A stretch of DNA of 64,000 nucleotides. Source: Opitutia bacterium (GTDB lineage Bacteria > Verrucomicrobiota > Verrucomicrobiia > Opitutales > Opitutaceae). The stretch spans positions 186,001 through 250,000 of the forward strand of contig JACRHT010000012.1 of the NCBI GenBank assembly GCA_016217545.1, in the 5' to 3' direction. The stretch's first letter is position 1. Each line of letters opens with the position of its first letter. This document shows, piece after piece, positions 7,138 through 15,782 of this stretch. The translations under genes and the position numbers were made by a program. Under the pieces are notes generated by a model that saw only the letters and a program-made list of their open reading frames with translations, made no database searches and was not told the DNA's origin.

Positions 7138-9390
7138 ATGCGCCCTGCGTATGTGCGACTCGCCCACTGGCTGTTCCGGCACCGACGCGCCGTCGTCATC
7201 GCGTGGCCGCTCGCGCTGCTGCTGTGCCTGCCCGCCGCCCGCCGCGCGCCGGATTTTCTGCAAGCCGGCTCCGGGCAACTGCCCGGCGCCGACTCGGCTG
7301 AAGTGGAAACCGCCCTCGCGCGCGACTTCGACCATCCGTTCACGCACAGCCTCGCGATCACGTTCGACTCCGCCACCGCACGCATCGACGCGCCGGAGTT
7401 CCGCGCCGCACTCGCCGATTTCGCCTCCGCCCTGCGCACGAGTCCCGCCGTGGCGCGCGTCGTGGTGCCGGACGAGCAGGTCGCCGCGCAATTTCGCGCT
7501 GCCGACGGACACTCCGTCGCGGTGCTGCTCGGGTTGAAGGCCGGCCGCTTCGACGAAGCCGAGGCCGCCGTGCCCGTCGTCCGCGCCGCCGTGCGCGCGG
7601 CGTGGCCGGCCGCGCGCTTCCCGGAGTGGAGCGTTCGCGTCACCGGTCGCTCCGCGATCAACTACGACCTCGGCGTCTTCAACGCCCGCGACTCGCAGCG
7701 CGCCGAGCTGCGCGCGCTGCCGCTCTCGTTGATCGTGCTCGTCTTCGTGTTCGGCTCGCTCGGCGCCGCGGCGCTGCCGCTGGCCCTCGGCGTCGCCTCG
7801 ACCACAGCCGCGCTCGCGGCCGTGCCGGCGCTGGCCTCGTTCACGCCGCTCAACATCCTCTACCAAAACGTCGTCACGCTCCTCGGTCTCGCGCTCGGCA
7901 TCGATTACTCGCTCTTCCTCGTCAACCGCTACCAAGAACAGCGCGCCGCCGGCGACGATCGCGAGAGCGCGCTCGCGACTACGCTCGCTACCACGGGTTT
8001 CGCCATCACGTGTTCCGGGCTGACCGTGTTGATCGGACTCGCCGGCTTGCTGCTCACACCGCTCTTCGAACTGCGCTCCGTCGGCCTCGGCGGACTCGTC
8101 GTCGTGGCGCTGAGCGTCGCGCTGTCGCTGACGTTGCTGCCCGCGCTGTTGGTCACGTGCGACCGCTGGCTCGGTTCGCCGCGCTGGCTCGCGCTCCGCA
8201 TCGCTCCCGCCCAGAGCCAGACGCGTTGGGAAAAATGGACCGCGTTCGTCCTCCGGCGCCCCATCGCGGCGCTGCTGGTCGGCCTCGCGGGATTGCTCGC
8301 GCTGAGCGCGCCGCTCCTGAAACTGCACCCGGGATTCCCCGACCGGCCGTGGCTGCCGACGACAATGGAAAGCACCGAGGGATTCGCCGTCCTGCAGAAG
8401 ATGGGCGTCTCGCAGGAGGCGATGCCGTTCCTCATGATCGTCCGCGCCACCGACGGCGGCGAACTGCTCCCGCGTCACCTCGACGGTTTGATCGCGCTGT
8501 CGGACGAATTATGGGAGGACGGCCGCGCCAATCGCATCTTTGGACCGGCGGACCTCGCGCCGATGGTGCCGCGCTTCCTCGTGCGGGAATTCTATCGCGA
8601 CTTCGAACGCCATTTCGCGGAGAAGCCGGAACTCGCCGCAATGATCCTCAGCCGCGACCGGCGTTCCGCTCTCGTGCAAATCGTCCTGCACGACGACGCC
8701 ACCTACGGCGCCACGCAGGAATACTCCCGTTGGCTGCGTGAGCGACGCGTGCCCGGGCTTACGCTCGCGGTCGGCGGACACTGGCCGGGCGCGCTCGATT
8801 TCGACGCGGTGTTGCTGCGTGCCTACCCGATCGCGTTCGGCGCCGTCATCGCCGCGACGTTCGCGGTGTTGGCATTCGCGTTTCGCTCGCTGCTCGTCCC
8901 CGTGAAGGCGCTCGTGTTGAACGCGCTGTCCGTCTCCGCCGCCTTCGGCGCGATGGTCGCGGTTTTCCAATGGGGCTGGGGCGCCGCGTGGCTCGGACTC
9001 GACGGGCCGACAGGCGCCGTGCCGCTCGTGATTCCCATCATGGTTTTCTGCCTCACGTTCGGGTTGAGCATGGACTACGAGGTGATGATCCTTGCACGCG
9101 TCCGGGAGGAATTTCTTCGCTCGCCCGATGGCGACGCCTCGGTGCGCCGCGGGCTCGTCGCAACGGGCCGCATCATCAGCGGTGCCGCTGCGATCATGGT
9201 CGTGGTGTTTGGCGCCTTCGCGCTCGCGGGCGTCGTGGTCGTGAAGATGTTCGGCTTCGGCCTCGCCGTCGCCGTGGCGGTCGACGCACTCGTCGTGCGC
9301 GCGCTCATGGTGCCGGCCGCGATGAAACTCGCTGGCCGCTGGAACTGGTGGCCGGGCCTGCGTGGCGCGCCGGCGCCCAAGGCCGAATGA
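7138..9390 (+). CDS. MMPL-family RND transporter
   Basis: A 750-residue inner-membrane protein with two repeats, each a transmembrane helix, a periplasmic domain and a helix bundle. Hydrophobic clusters start at [14 protein letters not shown] and continue from about residue 195. The family motifs [16 protein letters not shown] and, in the second half, [18 protein letters not shown] carry the aspartate-tyrosine pairs used for proton coupling. MMPL/HpnN-type proteins export lipids or lipid-like metabolites. The ATG at 7138 places the first helix at the N-terminus. The stop overlaps the next start (ATGA), so it is coupled to the SDR, ketosynthase, hydrolase, ATP-grasp and acyltransferase-like genes. 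This context suggests it exports their product. Confidence 0.88.
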   Translation: MRPAYVRLAHWLFRHRRAVVIAWPLALLLCLPAARRAPDFLQAGSGQLPGADSAEVETALARDFDHPFTHSLAITFDSATARIDAPEFRAALADFASALRTSPAVARVVVPDEQVAAQFRAADGHSVAVLLGLKAGRFDEAEAAVPVVRAAVRAAWPAARFPEWSVRVTGRSAINYDLGVFNARDSQRAELRALPLSLIVLVFVFGSLGAAALPLALGVASTTAALAAVPALASFTPLNILYQNVVTLLGLALGIDYSLFLVNRYQEQRAAGDDRESALATTLATTGFAITCSGLTVLIGLAGLLLTPLFELRSVGLGGLVVVALSVALSLTLLPALLVTCDRWLGSPRWLALRIAPAQSQTRWEKWTAFVLRRPIAALLVGLAGLLALSAPLLKLHPGFPDRPWLPTTMESTEGFAVLQKMGVSQEAMPFLMIVRATDGGELLPRHLDGLIALSDELWEDGRANRIFGPADLAPMVPRFLVREFYRDFERHFAEKPELAAMILSRDRRSALVQIVLHDDATYGATQEYSRWLRERRVPGLTLAVGGHWPGALDFDAVLLRAYPIAFGAVIAATFAVLAFAFRSLLVPVKALVLNALSVSAAFGAMVAVFQWGWGAAWLGLDGPTGAVPLVIPIMVFCLTFGLSMDYEVMILARVREEFLRSPDGDASVRRGLVATGRIISGAAAIMVVVFGAFALAGVVVVKMFGFGLAVAVAVDALVVRALMVPAAMKLAGRWNWWPGLRGAPAPKAE

Positions 9391-10349
9391 AACTCCTCGT
9401 CACCGGCGCCTCAGGCTTCGTCGGCGGCGCGGTCGTCCGCGCGGCGCGCGCCCGCGGCTGGGAAGTGCGCGGCATCGGACGCCGCGCGCTGGCGGAAGAC
9501 GGTTACGCCGCAATCGATCTCACGCGACCGTTCGACTTGGATTTCCGCCCGGACGTCGTCGTGCACGCCGCCGCGCGGTCATCGCCGTGGGGACGTGAGC
9601 GTGAGTTCACGGCGCAGAACATCGACGGCACGCGCCACGTGCTGGATTTCTGCGCGACGCACGGCTGCCCGCATCTCGTTCATATCTCCACTGCCGCCGT
9701 GCTCTATCGGCGCGAACACCAGCTCAACCTCGACGAACAAACTCCGCCGCCCGAGCAGCCGATCAACGACTATGCTCGCACCAAGCTCGCGGCCGAGCGC
9801 CTCGTGCGCGGCTACGGCGGCAGCTGGGCCATCCTGCGGCCGCGCGCAGTGTTCGGACCGGGCGATACCGTCGTATTTCCGCGGATCCTGCGCGCGCTCG
9901 AGCGCGGCCGCTTGCCGTTGATCGAGTCCGACCGACCAGTCTTCGGCGACGTCATCTTCGTCGACACACTTGCCGACTACATCCTGCGCGCCGCCGAGCG
10001 CCGCGCGACCGGCGTGTATCACGTCACGAACAACGAACCGGTGGAAATCTACGCGTTCCTCCGGCGCATTTGCGAAGGTCTCAACCTGCCGCCGCCCACG
10101 CGTCGCGTGAGCGCCACACGCGCGCTCCGGCTCGCTGCCTTCGTGGAGACGATCTACCGTTGCCTGCCCTTCCTCGGCGAACCGCCCGTCACGCGCTTCG
10201 GCGTCAGCGTGTTCGCCTGGTCCAAAACCTTCGACGCCCGCCGCACGCTGCGCGACCTCGGTCCGCCTTCCGTTAGCCTCGAGGAAGGCCTGCGCCGTTT
10301 TCTCGCCGCCGAGCGCGCCCGCCGCTCCGCGCCTCTTTCGCCCCCATGA
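9387..10349 (+). CDS. NAD(P)-dependent SDR (epimerase/3-beta-HSD type)
   Basis: A 320-residue extended short-chain dehydrogenase. The Rossmann motif GASGFVGG is at residues 7-14; HAAARSS and STAAVLYR follow, and the catalytic tyrosine-lysine pair is in YARTK. RPRAVFGPGD and VIFVDTLADYILRA complete the epimerase/3-beta-hydroxysteroid-dehydrogenase pattern; OleD of olefin synthesis belongs to the same group. It is coupled at both ends by ATGA overlaps (with the MMPL gene and the ketosynthase). In context it probably reduces or epimerises a beta-keto product of the neighbouring ketosynthase, which is an inference. Confidence 0.85.
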   Translation: MKLLVTGASGFVGGAVVRAARARGWEVRGIGRRALAEDGYAAIDLTRPFDLDFRPDVVVHAAARSSPWGREREFTAQNIDGTRHVLDFCATHGCPHLVHISTAAVLYRREHQLNLDEQTPPPEQPINDYARTKLAAERLVRGYGGSWAILRPRAVFGPGDTVVFPRILRALERGRLPLIESDRPVFGDVIFVDTLADYILRAAERRATGVYHVTNNEPVEIYAFLRRICEGLNLPPPTRRVSATRALRLAAFVETIYRCLPFLGEPPVTRFGVSVFAWSKTFDARRTLRDLGPPSVSLEEGLRRFLAAERARRSAPLSPP

Positions 10350-11326
10350 AGCAACACTTCAAGATCATCGGCTCCGCCCGCGCGCTGCCGAGCAAGTGCC
10401 TCACGGCCGACGAACTCGATCGCCGCGCCGGCTTGCCCGCCGGCTGGACCGAGCGCCACACCGGCGTGCGCTTCCGCTATGAAGCGGTTGAGCCCGAGAA
10501 CGGCACGACGCTCGGCTGCCAGGTCGTGCGCGAGGCGTTGGCTTCCGCCGGCCTCGGTCTGCGCGACATGGAGCTGCTGATCGACGCCAGCCTCTGCGTG
10601 CAGCAACCGATCCCGAGCAACTCCGCGCTGCTCCAACAGGCGCTCGGCCCCGAAGCCGCGGGCGGCGCGACGATGGACGTGCACTCCAGCTGCCTCGGCT
10701 TCGCGGTCGCGCTGCAAGTGGCGAACGGCTTGTTCGCGAGCGGCGCGCATCGTCGCGCGGTCATCGTTTGCGCCGAGACGCACCTGCGCGGCGTCAACTG
10801 GAACGACCCGGAAAGCTCACACCTCATGGGCGACGGCGCCGCGGCGGTCGTGCTCGAAGCGTGCGCGCCGACGCACGACTTCGTGTTCCGTTTCCAGACC
10901 TTCGGCGCCGGCGCGAACCTTTGCCAGGTGCAGGGCGGCGGGCATCGCCTGCCGCCCTACGACTACGCCGAGTCGAAGCGCGCGCTCTACCAATTCGAGA
11001 TGGACGGCAAGGGCGTGCACAAATTCGCCAGCACGCACCTGCCGCCGATGGTCCGCGACGCGCTCGCGGAAGCCCGCGCGAGCATCGGCGACCTGCACGT
11101 CGTCCCGCACCAAGCCTCGGGCCCCGCCATCGAGCTGCTCGCGCGCCGGCTCGGCGTGAATCCCGAGCGGTTGCACTCGTCCGTCCAAAATCACGGCAAT
11201 CTCGTCGCCGCCGGCCTGCCCTTCGTGCTGCACGCCGCGCGCGCCGAGTTGCCCGCGGGCACGCGCGTGATGCTCATCGGCACCGCTGCCGGTTACTCGC
11301 AGGCCGTGGCGATCTTCACGCTCTGA
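10346..11326 (+). CDS. 3-oxoacyl-ACP synthase III-like ketosynthase
   Basis: A 326-residue thiolase-fold condensing enzyme of the FabH/KAS III group with the full catalytic triad: C116 in VHSSCLGF, H255 in VVPHQAS and N285 in QNHGNLVAAG. MGDGAAAVVL is the usual KAS III glycine-rich segment. Such enzymes join an acyl-CoA or acyl-ACP starter to malonyl-ACP, or condense two acyl chains in OleA-like branches. Neither FabD nor an acyl-carrier protein lies nearby, so this is more likely a pathway-specific enzyme than housekeeping FabH. Its start overlaps the SDR stop by four bases, and the hydrolase gene starts four bases after its own stop. Confidence 0.88.
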   Translation: MKQHFKIIGSARALPSKCLTADELDRRAGLPAGWTERHTGVRFRYEAVEPENGTTLGCQVVREALASAGLGLRDMELLIDASLCVQQPIPSNSALLQQALGPEAAGGATMDVHSSCLGFAVALQVANGLFASGAHRRAVIVCAETHLRGVNWNDPESSHLMGDGAAAVVLEACAPTHDFVFRFQTFGAGANLCQVQGGGHRLPPYDYAESKRALYQFEMDGKGVHKFASTHLPPMVRDALAEARASIGDLHVVPHQASGPAIELLARRLGVNPERLHSSVQNHGNLVAAGLPFVLHAARAELPAGTRVMLIGTAAGYSQAVAIFTL

Positions 11327-11330
11327 GAAA

Positions 11331-12140
11331 ATGGAAACGCGTTTCTTCAACGGCGGTCACTGCGGCCAGCTGCTCGCGCTCGTCGACCGGCGCAGCTGGC
11401 GCTGGGTGCGCTTCCACGCCGTTTTTCTCGCCGTGCGCCATCCGCGCGAAGGCTGGGTGTTGATCGACACCGGTTACGGCGGGCGTTTCCCCGCCGCGAC
11501 GCGACGCTGGCCGTTCTTCCTCTATCGTCTCGCGACGCCCGCGACGATGGCGGGCTCGACCGCCGACACGCTGCGCGCCGCCGGCATCGCGCCGGAGGAA
11601 ATCCGGCACGTCGTCGTCACGCACTTCCACGCCGATCACATCGGCGGACTCGCCGATTTCCCGCACGCAACCATCCATCATCACGCCGACGCGTGGCGCA
11701 CGCTCGCCGCGCTCTCGCCGTTCAAGCAACTGCACGCCGCCTTCCTGCCCGCGCTCGTGCCCGATTGGCTGGCGCAGCGCAGTCGCCCGATCGCGGCCGA
11801 GGCCTTTTTGGCGGGGACCGAGTTGCCCTTCCCGATGCACGATTTGTTCGGCGACGGCACAATCCAGCTGCTCGACCTTCCCGGGCATGCGCCGGGACAC
11901 CTCGGCGTGCGCCTGCCCGGCGCCGAGCGCCCGCTGCTCTACGCGACCGACGCCTACTGGAACGCGGCCCAGATTGCCGGCGGCGTGGACCTGATTCCGC
12001 CCGTGTTGCGCGTCCAATGGGACGGTCGCGCCTACGTTGAAACGGTGCGCCGCCTGCGCGGCGTGCAGGCAGCGGGGACACACACCCTGCTCGCATGCCA
12101 TGCGCCCGAGACGCAGGCGTTCGTCGCAGGCAACCCATGA
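11331..12140 (+). CDS. Metallo-beta-lactamase-fold hydrolase
   Basis: A 269-residue MBL-fold protein. The metal-binding motif is HFHADH (H98, H100, D102, H103) and LLDLPGHAPGHLGV supplies the next histidine. The order and length resemble the lactonase/glyoxalase II-like branch. It lies between the ketosynthase and the ATP-grasp gene, with a four-base gap before it and a four-base overlap after it. In this setting it could hydrolyse a thioester or lactone intermediate, freeing or editing acyl chains; that is inferred. No signal peptide is visible, so it should act in the cytoplasm. Confidence 0.82.
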   Translation: METRFFNGGHCGQLLALVDRRSWRWVRFHAVFLAVRHPREGWVLIDTGYGGRFPAATRRWPFFLYRLATPATMAGSTADTLRAAGIAPEEIRHVVVTHFHADHIGGLADFPHATIHHHADAWRTLAALSPFKQLHAAFLPALVPDWLAQRSRPIAAEAFLAGTELPFPMHDLFGDGTIQLLDLPGHAPGHLGVRLPGAERPLLYATDAYWNAAQIAGGVDLIPPVLRVQWDGRAYVETVRRLRGVQAAGTHTLLACHAPETQAFVAGNP

Positions 12141-13261
12141 ACGTGCTCGTCACCGGCGCCCGCGCGCCCATCGCCGCCGACCTCGCGCGCGCGCTGTCGC
12201 TCGCGGGCCATCGCGTGTGGGTGAGCGACAGTCTCCGCTGGCCGCTCGGCGCCGCGAGTCCGTTCGTTGCCGGCTACGTGCGACTGCCGGCGCCGCGCCG
12301 GGATTTTGGCCGTTTTTGCACCGCGCTCGCCGGGGCCTGCGAACGACTCGCGCTCGACGCCATCGTGCCGACCTCGGAGGAAGTTTTCTGGCTCGCCGGC
12401 ACGCGCCATCGCCTGCCACCGGGCGTCGATTTGCGCACGAGTGCGCTGCCGGTGCTAGCGCAGCTGCACCACAAGGGCGAGTTTGCCCGGCTCGCGGCCA
12501 GCCTGGGCTACGGCGCGGCAGCGAACCACGTGCTTACTTCGCGCGACGAGATTGCCGCGCTGCGCGAGCCCGAGCGCTACGTCTTCAAGCCCGTCTACTC
12601 GCGCTTTGCCGCTCGCACACTACTGGCTCCAACTCCGCGCCAGCTCGCGCGCCTCGCGCCGACGCCCGTCGAGCCGTGGCTCGCCCAAACGCGGATCGCG
12701 GGCCACGAACTCTGCGCCTACAATGTCGCGCACGACGGCCGGCTCCTGCTGCACATCGCCTACGCGCCACTCGTGCGGCACGGCGTTGGCGCCAGCATCA
12801 GCTTCGGTCCGGTGGAACACGCCGGCCTGCGCGAACTCTGCTCCCGCATCGTCGTCGCAACCGGATTCACCGGGCAAATCAGCTTCGATGTCATGGAAAC
12901 CGACGACGGCCGGCTCGTCGCGCTCGAATGCAATCCGCGCGGCACGAGCGGCGCGCATCTCGCCGCGCAACATCCGGCCGTGCTCGCCACCGCGCTGCTC
13001 GGCCAGACGACCGCGCCTGCCGACAGGCTGCCGACCGAGCCACGCCTGCTGCGCGTGCCGTTGCTGTTGAGCCAGCCCTCCGCTTGGCTCCGCTGGCGCG
13101 AATGCCGCGAACGCGACGCCCTCCGCGCCGCCGGTTTGCCGCTGCACGCACAACTGCTCGCTCTGACGGAGATGACGTGGCTCGCGCTGCGCCACCGCAC
13201 GAGCCTCGCGCGCGCGTCGACGGCTGATTTCGAATGGAACGGGGAGGCGATGCGTGAGTGA
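12137..13261 (+). CDS. ATP-grasp ligase
   Basis: A 374-residue protein that starts MNVLVTGARAPIAADLARAL, a pre-ATP-grasp Rossmann-like domain. The ATP-grasp core follows (YVFKPVYSRFA, then FTGQISFDVMETDDGRLVALECNPRGTSG), where E264 and N266 match the magnesium-binding E-x-N of the family. These enzymes form amide or thioester bonds through an acyl-phosphate. The start at 12137 overlaps the previous stop (ATGA), and its own stop overlaps the GTG of the next gene by eight bases. It probably ligates an amino acid or amine to the acyl product of this operon, or makes a peptide-like head group; the substrate is not visible. Confidence 0.8.
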   Translation: MNVLVTGARAPIAADLARALSLAGHRVWVSDSLRWPLGAASPFVAGYVRLPAPRRDFGRFCTALAGACERLALDAIVPTSEEVFWLAGTRHRLPPGVDLRTSALPVLAQLHHKGEFARLAASLGYGAAANHVLTSRDEIAALREPERYVFKPVYSRFAARTLLAPTPRQLARLAPTPVEPWLAQTRIAGHELCAYNVAHDGRLLLHIAYAPLVRHGVGASISFGPVEHAGLRELCSRIVVATGFTGQISFDVMETDDGRLVALECNPRGTSGAHLAAQHPAVLATALLGQTTAPADRLPTEPRLLRVPLLLSQPSAWLRWRECRERDALRAAGLPLHAQLLALTEMTWLALRHRTSLARASTADFEWNGEAMRE

Positions 13262-14357
13262 CGCGGCGTGGCGCACGTTCCTCGGAGCAGGCTTGCGCGG
13301 CGACGCCCCGCTGGTCGCCAACGCGGATGTCACTGTCCACGAGGTTGCACTCGCCGGCGAGCGCGCACCTGTCGTCATCAATCGCGGTCGCGCCGCGGAA
13401 ACAAGCTGGGTGGCGAGCTTGCGCAACGCCTACGGGCCTTATGCGCGCGCCGAAGCCGCCGCCGCGAATCTCAGCGCCTTCGCGCGCCGGCTCGGCGTCG
13501 CCGCGTCGCACGTCGGCGAGACGTTGCTCGCAGCCGGCGGACTCTCGGGCGGTTGCTACCTCGACAGCTGGCTGATCGCGACGGAGCTGCACGCACCGCA
13601 ATTGACCAGCGCAGCCGTGCTCCACGCGCTGGACGAGGTGATGCGACTCGCGCCGCGCGAGCCGATCGTGCTCCGCTCGCTCACGCCCGCTCTGCACCGC
13701 GAGTTGCTCCTGGGTGTCGCGGAGGCCGGTTTCCTGTTGTTGCCGACGCGGCAGGTGTGGCTCGTGCCCGATCTCGCGAGCGGCGCATGGCGGCGGCGGC
13801 GCGACCCGGCGAACGACCTGCGCCTCGCCGCCGAGTCGGCGGAAGCCTGGCAGTGGATTGATGGCGCGGCATTTTCCGCGGACGACTTTGCCACGGCGCA
13901 CGCGCTCTATCAGCAGCTGTATCGGCGGCGCTACCCGACGTTCAACCCCGACTACACCGTGGAGTTTTTCCGCCGCGGCGTGGCGAGCGGTTTTATCGAG
14001 GTGGCGGGAATGCGTCCGGCGCGCGGCGGGCCGTTGCAGGCCGTGGTGGGCATGGTGCATCGCGGCGGCGTGTCCGCGACGCCGTTGCTCGGCTACGACC
14101 TCACGGCACCGCAGGAGCTCGGCCTCTATCGCCTCGCCTCACTCCACATTTGGCAGAACGCGGAGCGTCGCGGCACGCTGCTCCACTGCAGCGCGGGCGC
14201 GGGCGCGTTCAAGGAGAGCCGCGGTGCGACGCACGCCGTGGAGTTCGCCGCGGTATGGACGGGCCATTTGCCGCGCGCCCGCCGGGCCTGCCTTGCGACA
14301 CTCGCGGGGACGCTGCGTCGTTGGGCGGTGCCCTACATGGAGCGTCACCGGCTTTGA
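13254..14357 (+). CDS. GNAT/FemAB-like acyltransferase-like protein
   Basis: A 367-residue protein of no family I can name with certainty. The C-terminal half (from about residue 215) has the look of a FemAB/BioF2-like GNAT fold: LYQQLYRRRYPTFNPDYTVE, then strand-rich GFIEVAGMR and AVVGMVHRGG, a GYDL segment and LGLYRLASLHIWQNAERRG. The N-terminal half is helical with no motif that I recognise. The GTG start overlaps the ATP-grasp stop by eight bases, so it is the last gene of the coupled operon. A role as an acyl or aminoacyl transferase finishing the operon product is an inference. Confidence 0.6.
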   Translation: MSDAAWRTFLGAGLRGDAPLVANADVTVHEVALAGERAPVVINRGRAAETSWVASLRNAYGPYARAEAAAANLSAFARRLGVAASHVGETLLAAGGLSGGCYLDSWLIATELHAPQLTSAAVLHALDEVMRLAPREPIVLRSLTPALHRELLLGVAEAGFLLLPTRQVWLVPDLASGAWRRRRDPANDLRLAAESAEAWQWIDGAAFSADDFATAHALYQQLYRRRYPTFNPDYTVEFFRRGVASGFIEVAGMRPARGGPLQAVVGMVHRGGVSATPLLGYDLTAPQELGLYRLASLHIWQNAERRGTLLHCSAGAGAFKESRGATHAVEFAAVWTGHLPRARRACLATLAGTLRRWAVPYMERHRL

Positions 14358-14400
14358 CGCCGGCGCGTTTCGGGGGAAACTTCCGCCTCGCGGCCCGAGC

Positions 14401-14414
14401 ATGACCTGCGTCAA
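14401..14414 (+). promoter_or_regulatory. FNR/DNR-like site upstream of the DUF2249-cupin pair
   Basis: ATGAC-CTGC-GTCAA has two half-sites related to TTGAC/GTCAA at FNR spacing. It lies 50 bases before the ATG at 14465. The second half-site is the exact inverse of the TTGAC half at 3662-3666. Confidence 0.5.
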
Positions 14415-14464
14415 GGCGCCGGACCGCTTTCCCCGCTATTTTTCCCTCCACGCCCCGGCGCCGC

Positions 14465-14704
14465 ATGAAACCCAAATCCTTCAAAATCTTCGACGTCCGG
14501 CCGCTGCTGGCTCAAGGCGCGGAACCCTTCCCGTTGATCCGCGAACGCGTCGATGCGCTCGATGCCACGCACGGTCTGACCATCGTCGCGCCGTTTCTTC
14601 CCGCGCCGCTGATCGAGTTGCTCAAGAGCGAAGGCTTCGAATCCACGATGGAACGCCGCGCCGACGGCGCGTGGGCCGTCAATTTCTGGAGGCAAAACCC
14701 ATGA
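14465..14704 (+). CDS. DUF2249 (TusA-like) small protein
   Basis: A 79-residue protein spanning one DUF2249 domain: FKIFDVRPLLAQGAEPFPLIRERVDAL at the start, GLTIVAPFLPAPLIELLKSEGF in the middle, and a C-terminal GAWAVNFWR. The fold is TusA-like, but the TusA cysteine is absent. DUF2249 genes commonly sit near denitrification, nitric-oxide and hemerythrin genes under Fnr-family control, which agrees with the FNR-like site just upstream. The stop overlaps the cupin start (ATGA), giving a two-gene unit. The molecular function of the domain is not known. Confidence 0.75.
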   Translation: MKPKSFKIFDVRPLLAQGAEPFPLIRERVDALDATHGLTIVAPFLPAPLIELLKSEGFESTMERRADGAWAVNFWRQNP

Positions 14705-15048
14705 AAGCCATTCTCGCCACCGACGCCGCCGGCGTCGCCCCGCTCACCCTGCCCGACCGCGCGCCCGATCATGGCATCGTCTCACAGGCGCTCCTCACTG
14801 CGCCCGGCCTGCGCGCGACGCTCTTCCGTTTCGCCGCCGGACAGGAACTCTCCGAGCACACCAGCCCCGCGCGCGTGCTGGTGCAGGTCGTGGCCGGCGA
14901 ATGCGAATTCTCGGTCGCCGGCGAGCCGCGGCTGATCAAGCCGGGTGAGTTGCTGCACTTGCCGCCGTCCGCACCGCACGCCGTGAAAGCGGTCAGCGAT
15001 CTCACGCTGCTCGTGATCCAAGCGACGCCGCCCGCAGCGCGCGCGTGA
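14701..15048 (+). CDS. Small cupin-domain protein
   Basis: A 115-residue single-domain cupin: FRFAAGQELSEHTSPARVLVQVVAGECEF forms motif 1, with only part of the usual histidine set, and PGELLHLPPSAPHAV forms motif 2. Such small cupins bind a metal or a small ligand, or act as sensors. It is coupled to the DUF2249 gene by an ATGA overlap and probably shares its promoter with the FNR-like site. It converges with the histidine phosphatase gene only ten bases away. Fold firm, role unknown. Confidence 0.75.
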   Translation: MKAILATDAAGVAPLTLPDRAPDHGIVSQALLTAPGLRATLFRFAAGQELSEHTSPARVLVQVVAGECEFSVAGEPRLIKPGELLHLPPSAPHAVKAVSDLTLLVIQATPPAARA

Positions 15049-15058
15049 GTCGCCGCGC

Positions 15059-15721
15059 TCAGGCGAGTTCGCGGTGCCGCTCGCGGTAGATCGCGCGCAA
15101 GCCGCTCTCGCGCCAGCCGAACGCGACGCCGTCGAGAAAGTTCAACCAGCCCACGTCCTCATGCCGCAACCCGACGAACTGCTCGCGCACGGCCATGATG
15201 TTGATGTCGTGCGACACGTGCAGATCGAGCGCGCGGGGCGTCGACGCCACTTCGGCGAGCCGCTCGCGGATGTGAGCCAGAATCTCGCTCGCGCAACGAT
15301 CCGCCGGATCGATGACGTTCGCAGGCAGTTCGCCGCCACACCAGAGGCGCACGAAATGTGGGCCGTGCAACTCGAAGAGCCGGCCAAACTCGTCGCGGTC
15401 GCGCGTGTAGCCGATTCCGAGCGCCTCGTGCGCGCCGTGGATCTCGGCCGTGGCGCCGAGCCGGCGCACGCCGCGCGCGATGCCCTCGGCCGTTTGCTGG
15501 CAGCGCTGCACCGGACTGAAAAACAGCCGCACGCGCGCGAAATCCCCGAGCGACGCGCCGAACGCCTCCGCAGCCGCGTGGCCCTCCGCGGTGAGAAGAG
15601 GCAACTCCGGCCGCGTCGGATCAACGATTTCCTCGCGCGCCGCATGCCGCAGCACCGCTGCCACCGGATGACCGGATCGGGCCTCGTTTCGCAAGGTTGC
15701 CAGAAGAGCTTCGCCACGCAT
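15059..15721 (-). CDS. Histidine phosphatase superfamily protein
   Basis: A 220-residue branch of the phosphoglycerate-mutase-like fold. The N-terminal catalytic motif is RHA (R25, H26) with a further arginine at R29. FFSPVQRCQQTAEGI supplies the second arginine, and the distal histidine is in LHVSHDINIM. The third residue of the usual RHG is alanine here, which occurs in the acid-phosphatase/phytase side of the family. The start at 15721 is the in-frame ATG just before the catalytic domain. The gene diverges from the Crp/Fnr gene across 61 bases, so the two promoters lie back to back. Substrate unknown. Confidence 0.75.
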   Translation of the reverse strand: MRGEALLATLRNEARSGHPVAAVLRHAAREEIVDPTRPELPLLTAEGHAAAEAFGASLGDFARVRLFFSPVQRCQQTAEGIARGVRRLGATAEIHGAHEALGIGYTRDRDEFGRLFELHGPHFVRLWCGGELPANVIDPADRCASEILAHIRERLAEVASTPRALDLHVSHDINIMAVREQFVGLRHEDVGWLNFLDGVAFGWRESGLRAIYRERHRELA

Positions 15722-15782
15722 CGTGAAAATTGATGCGCGGCCCACGCCCGACAGGTCAAGCCCGCGCCGCTCCCCGCCGTCC

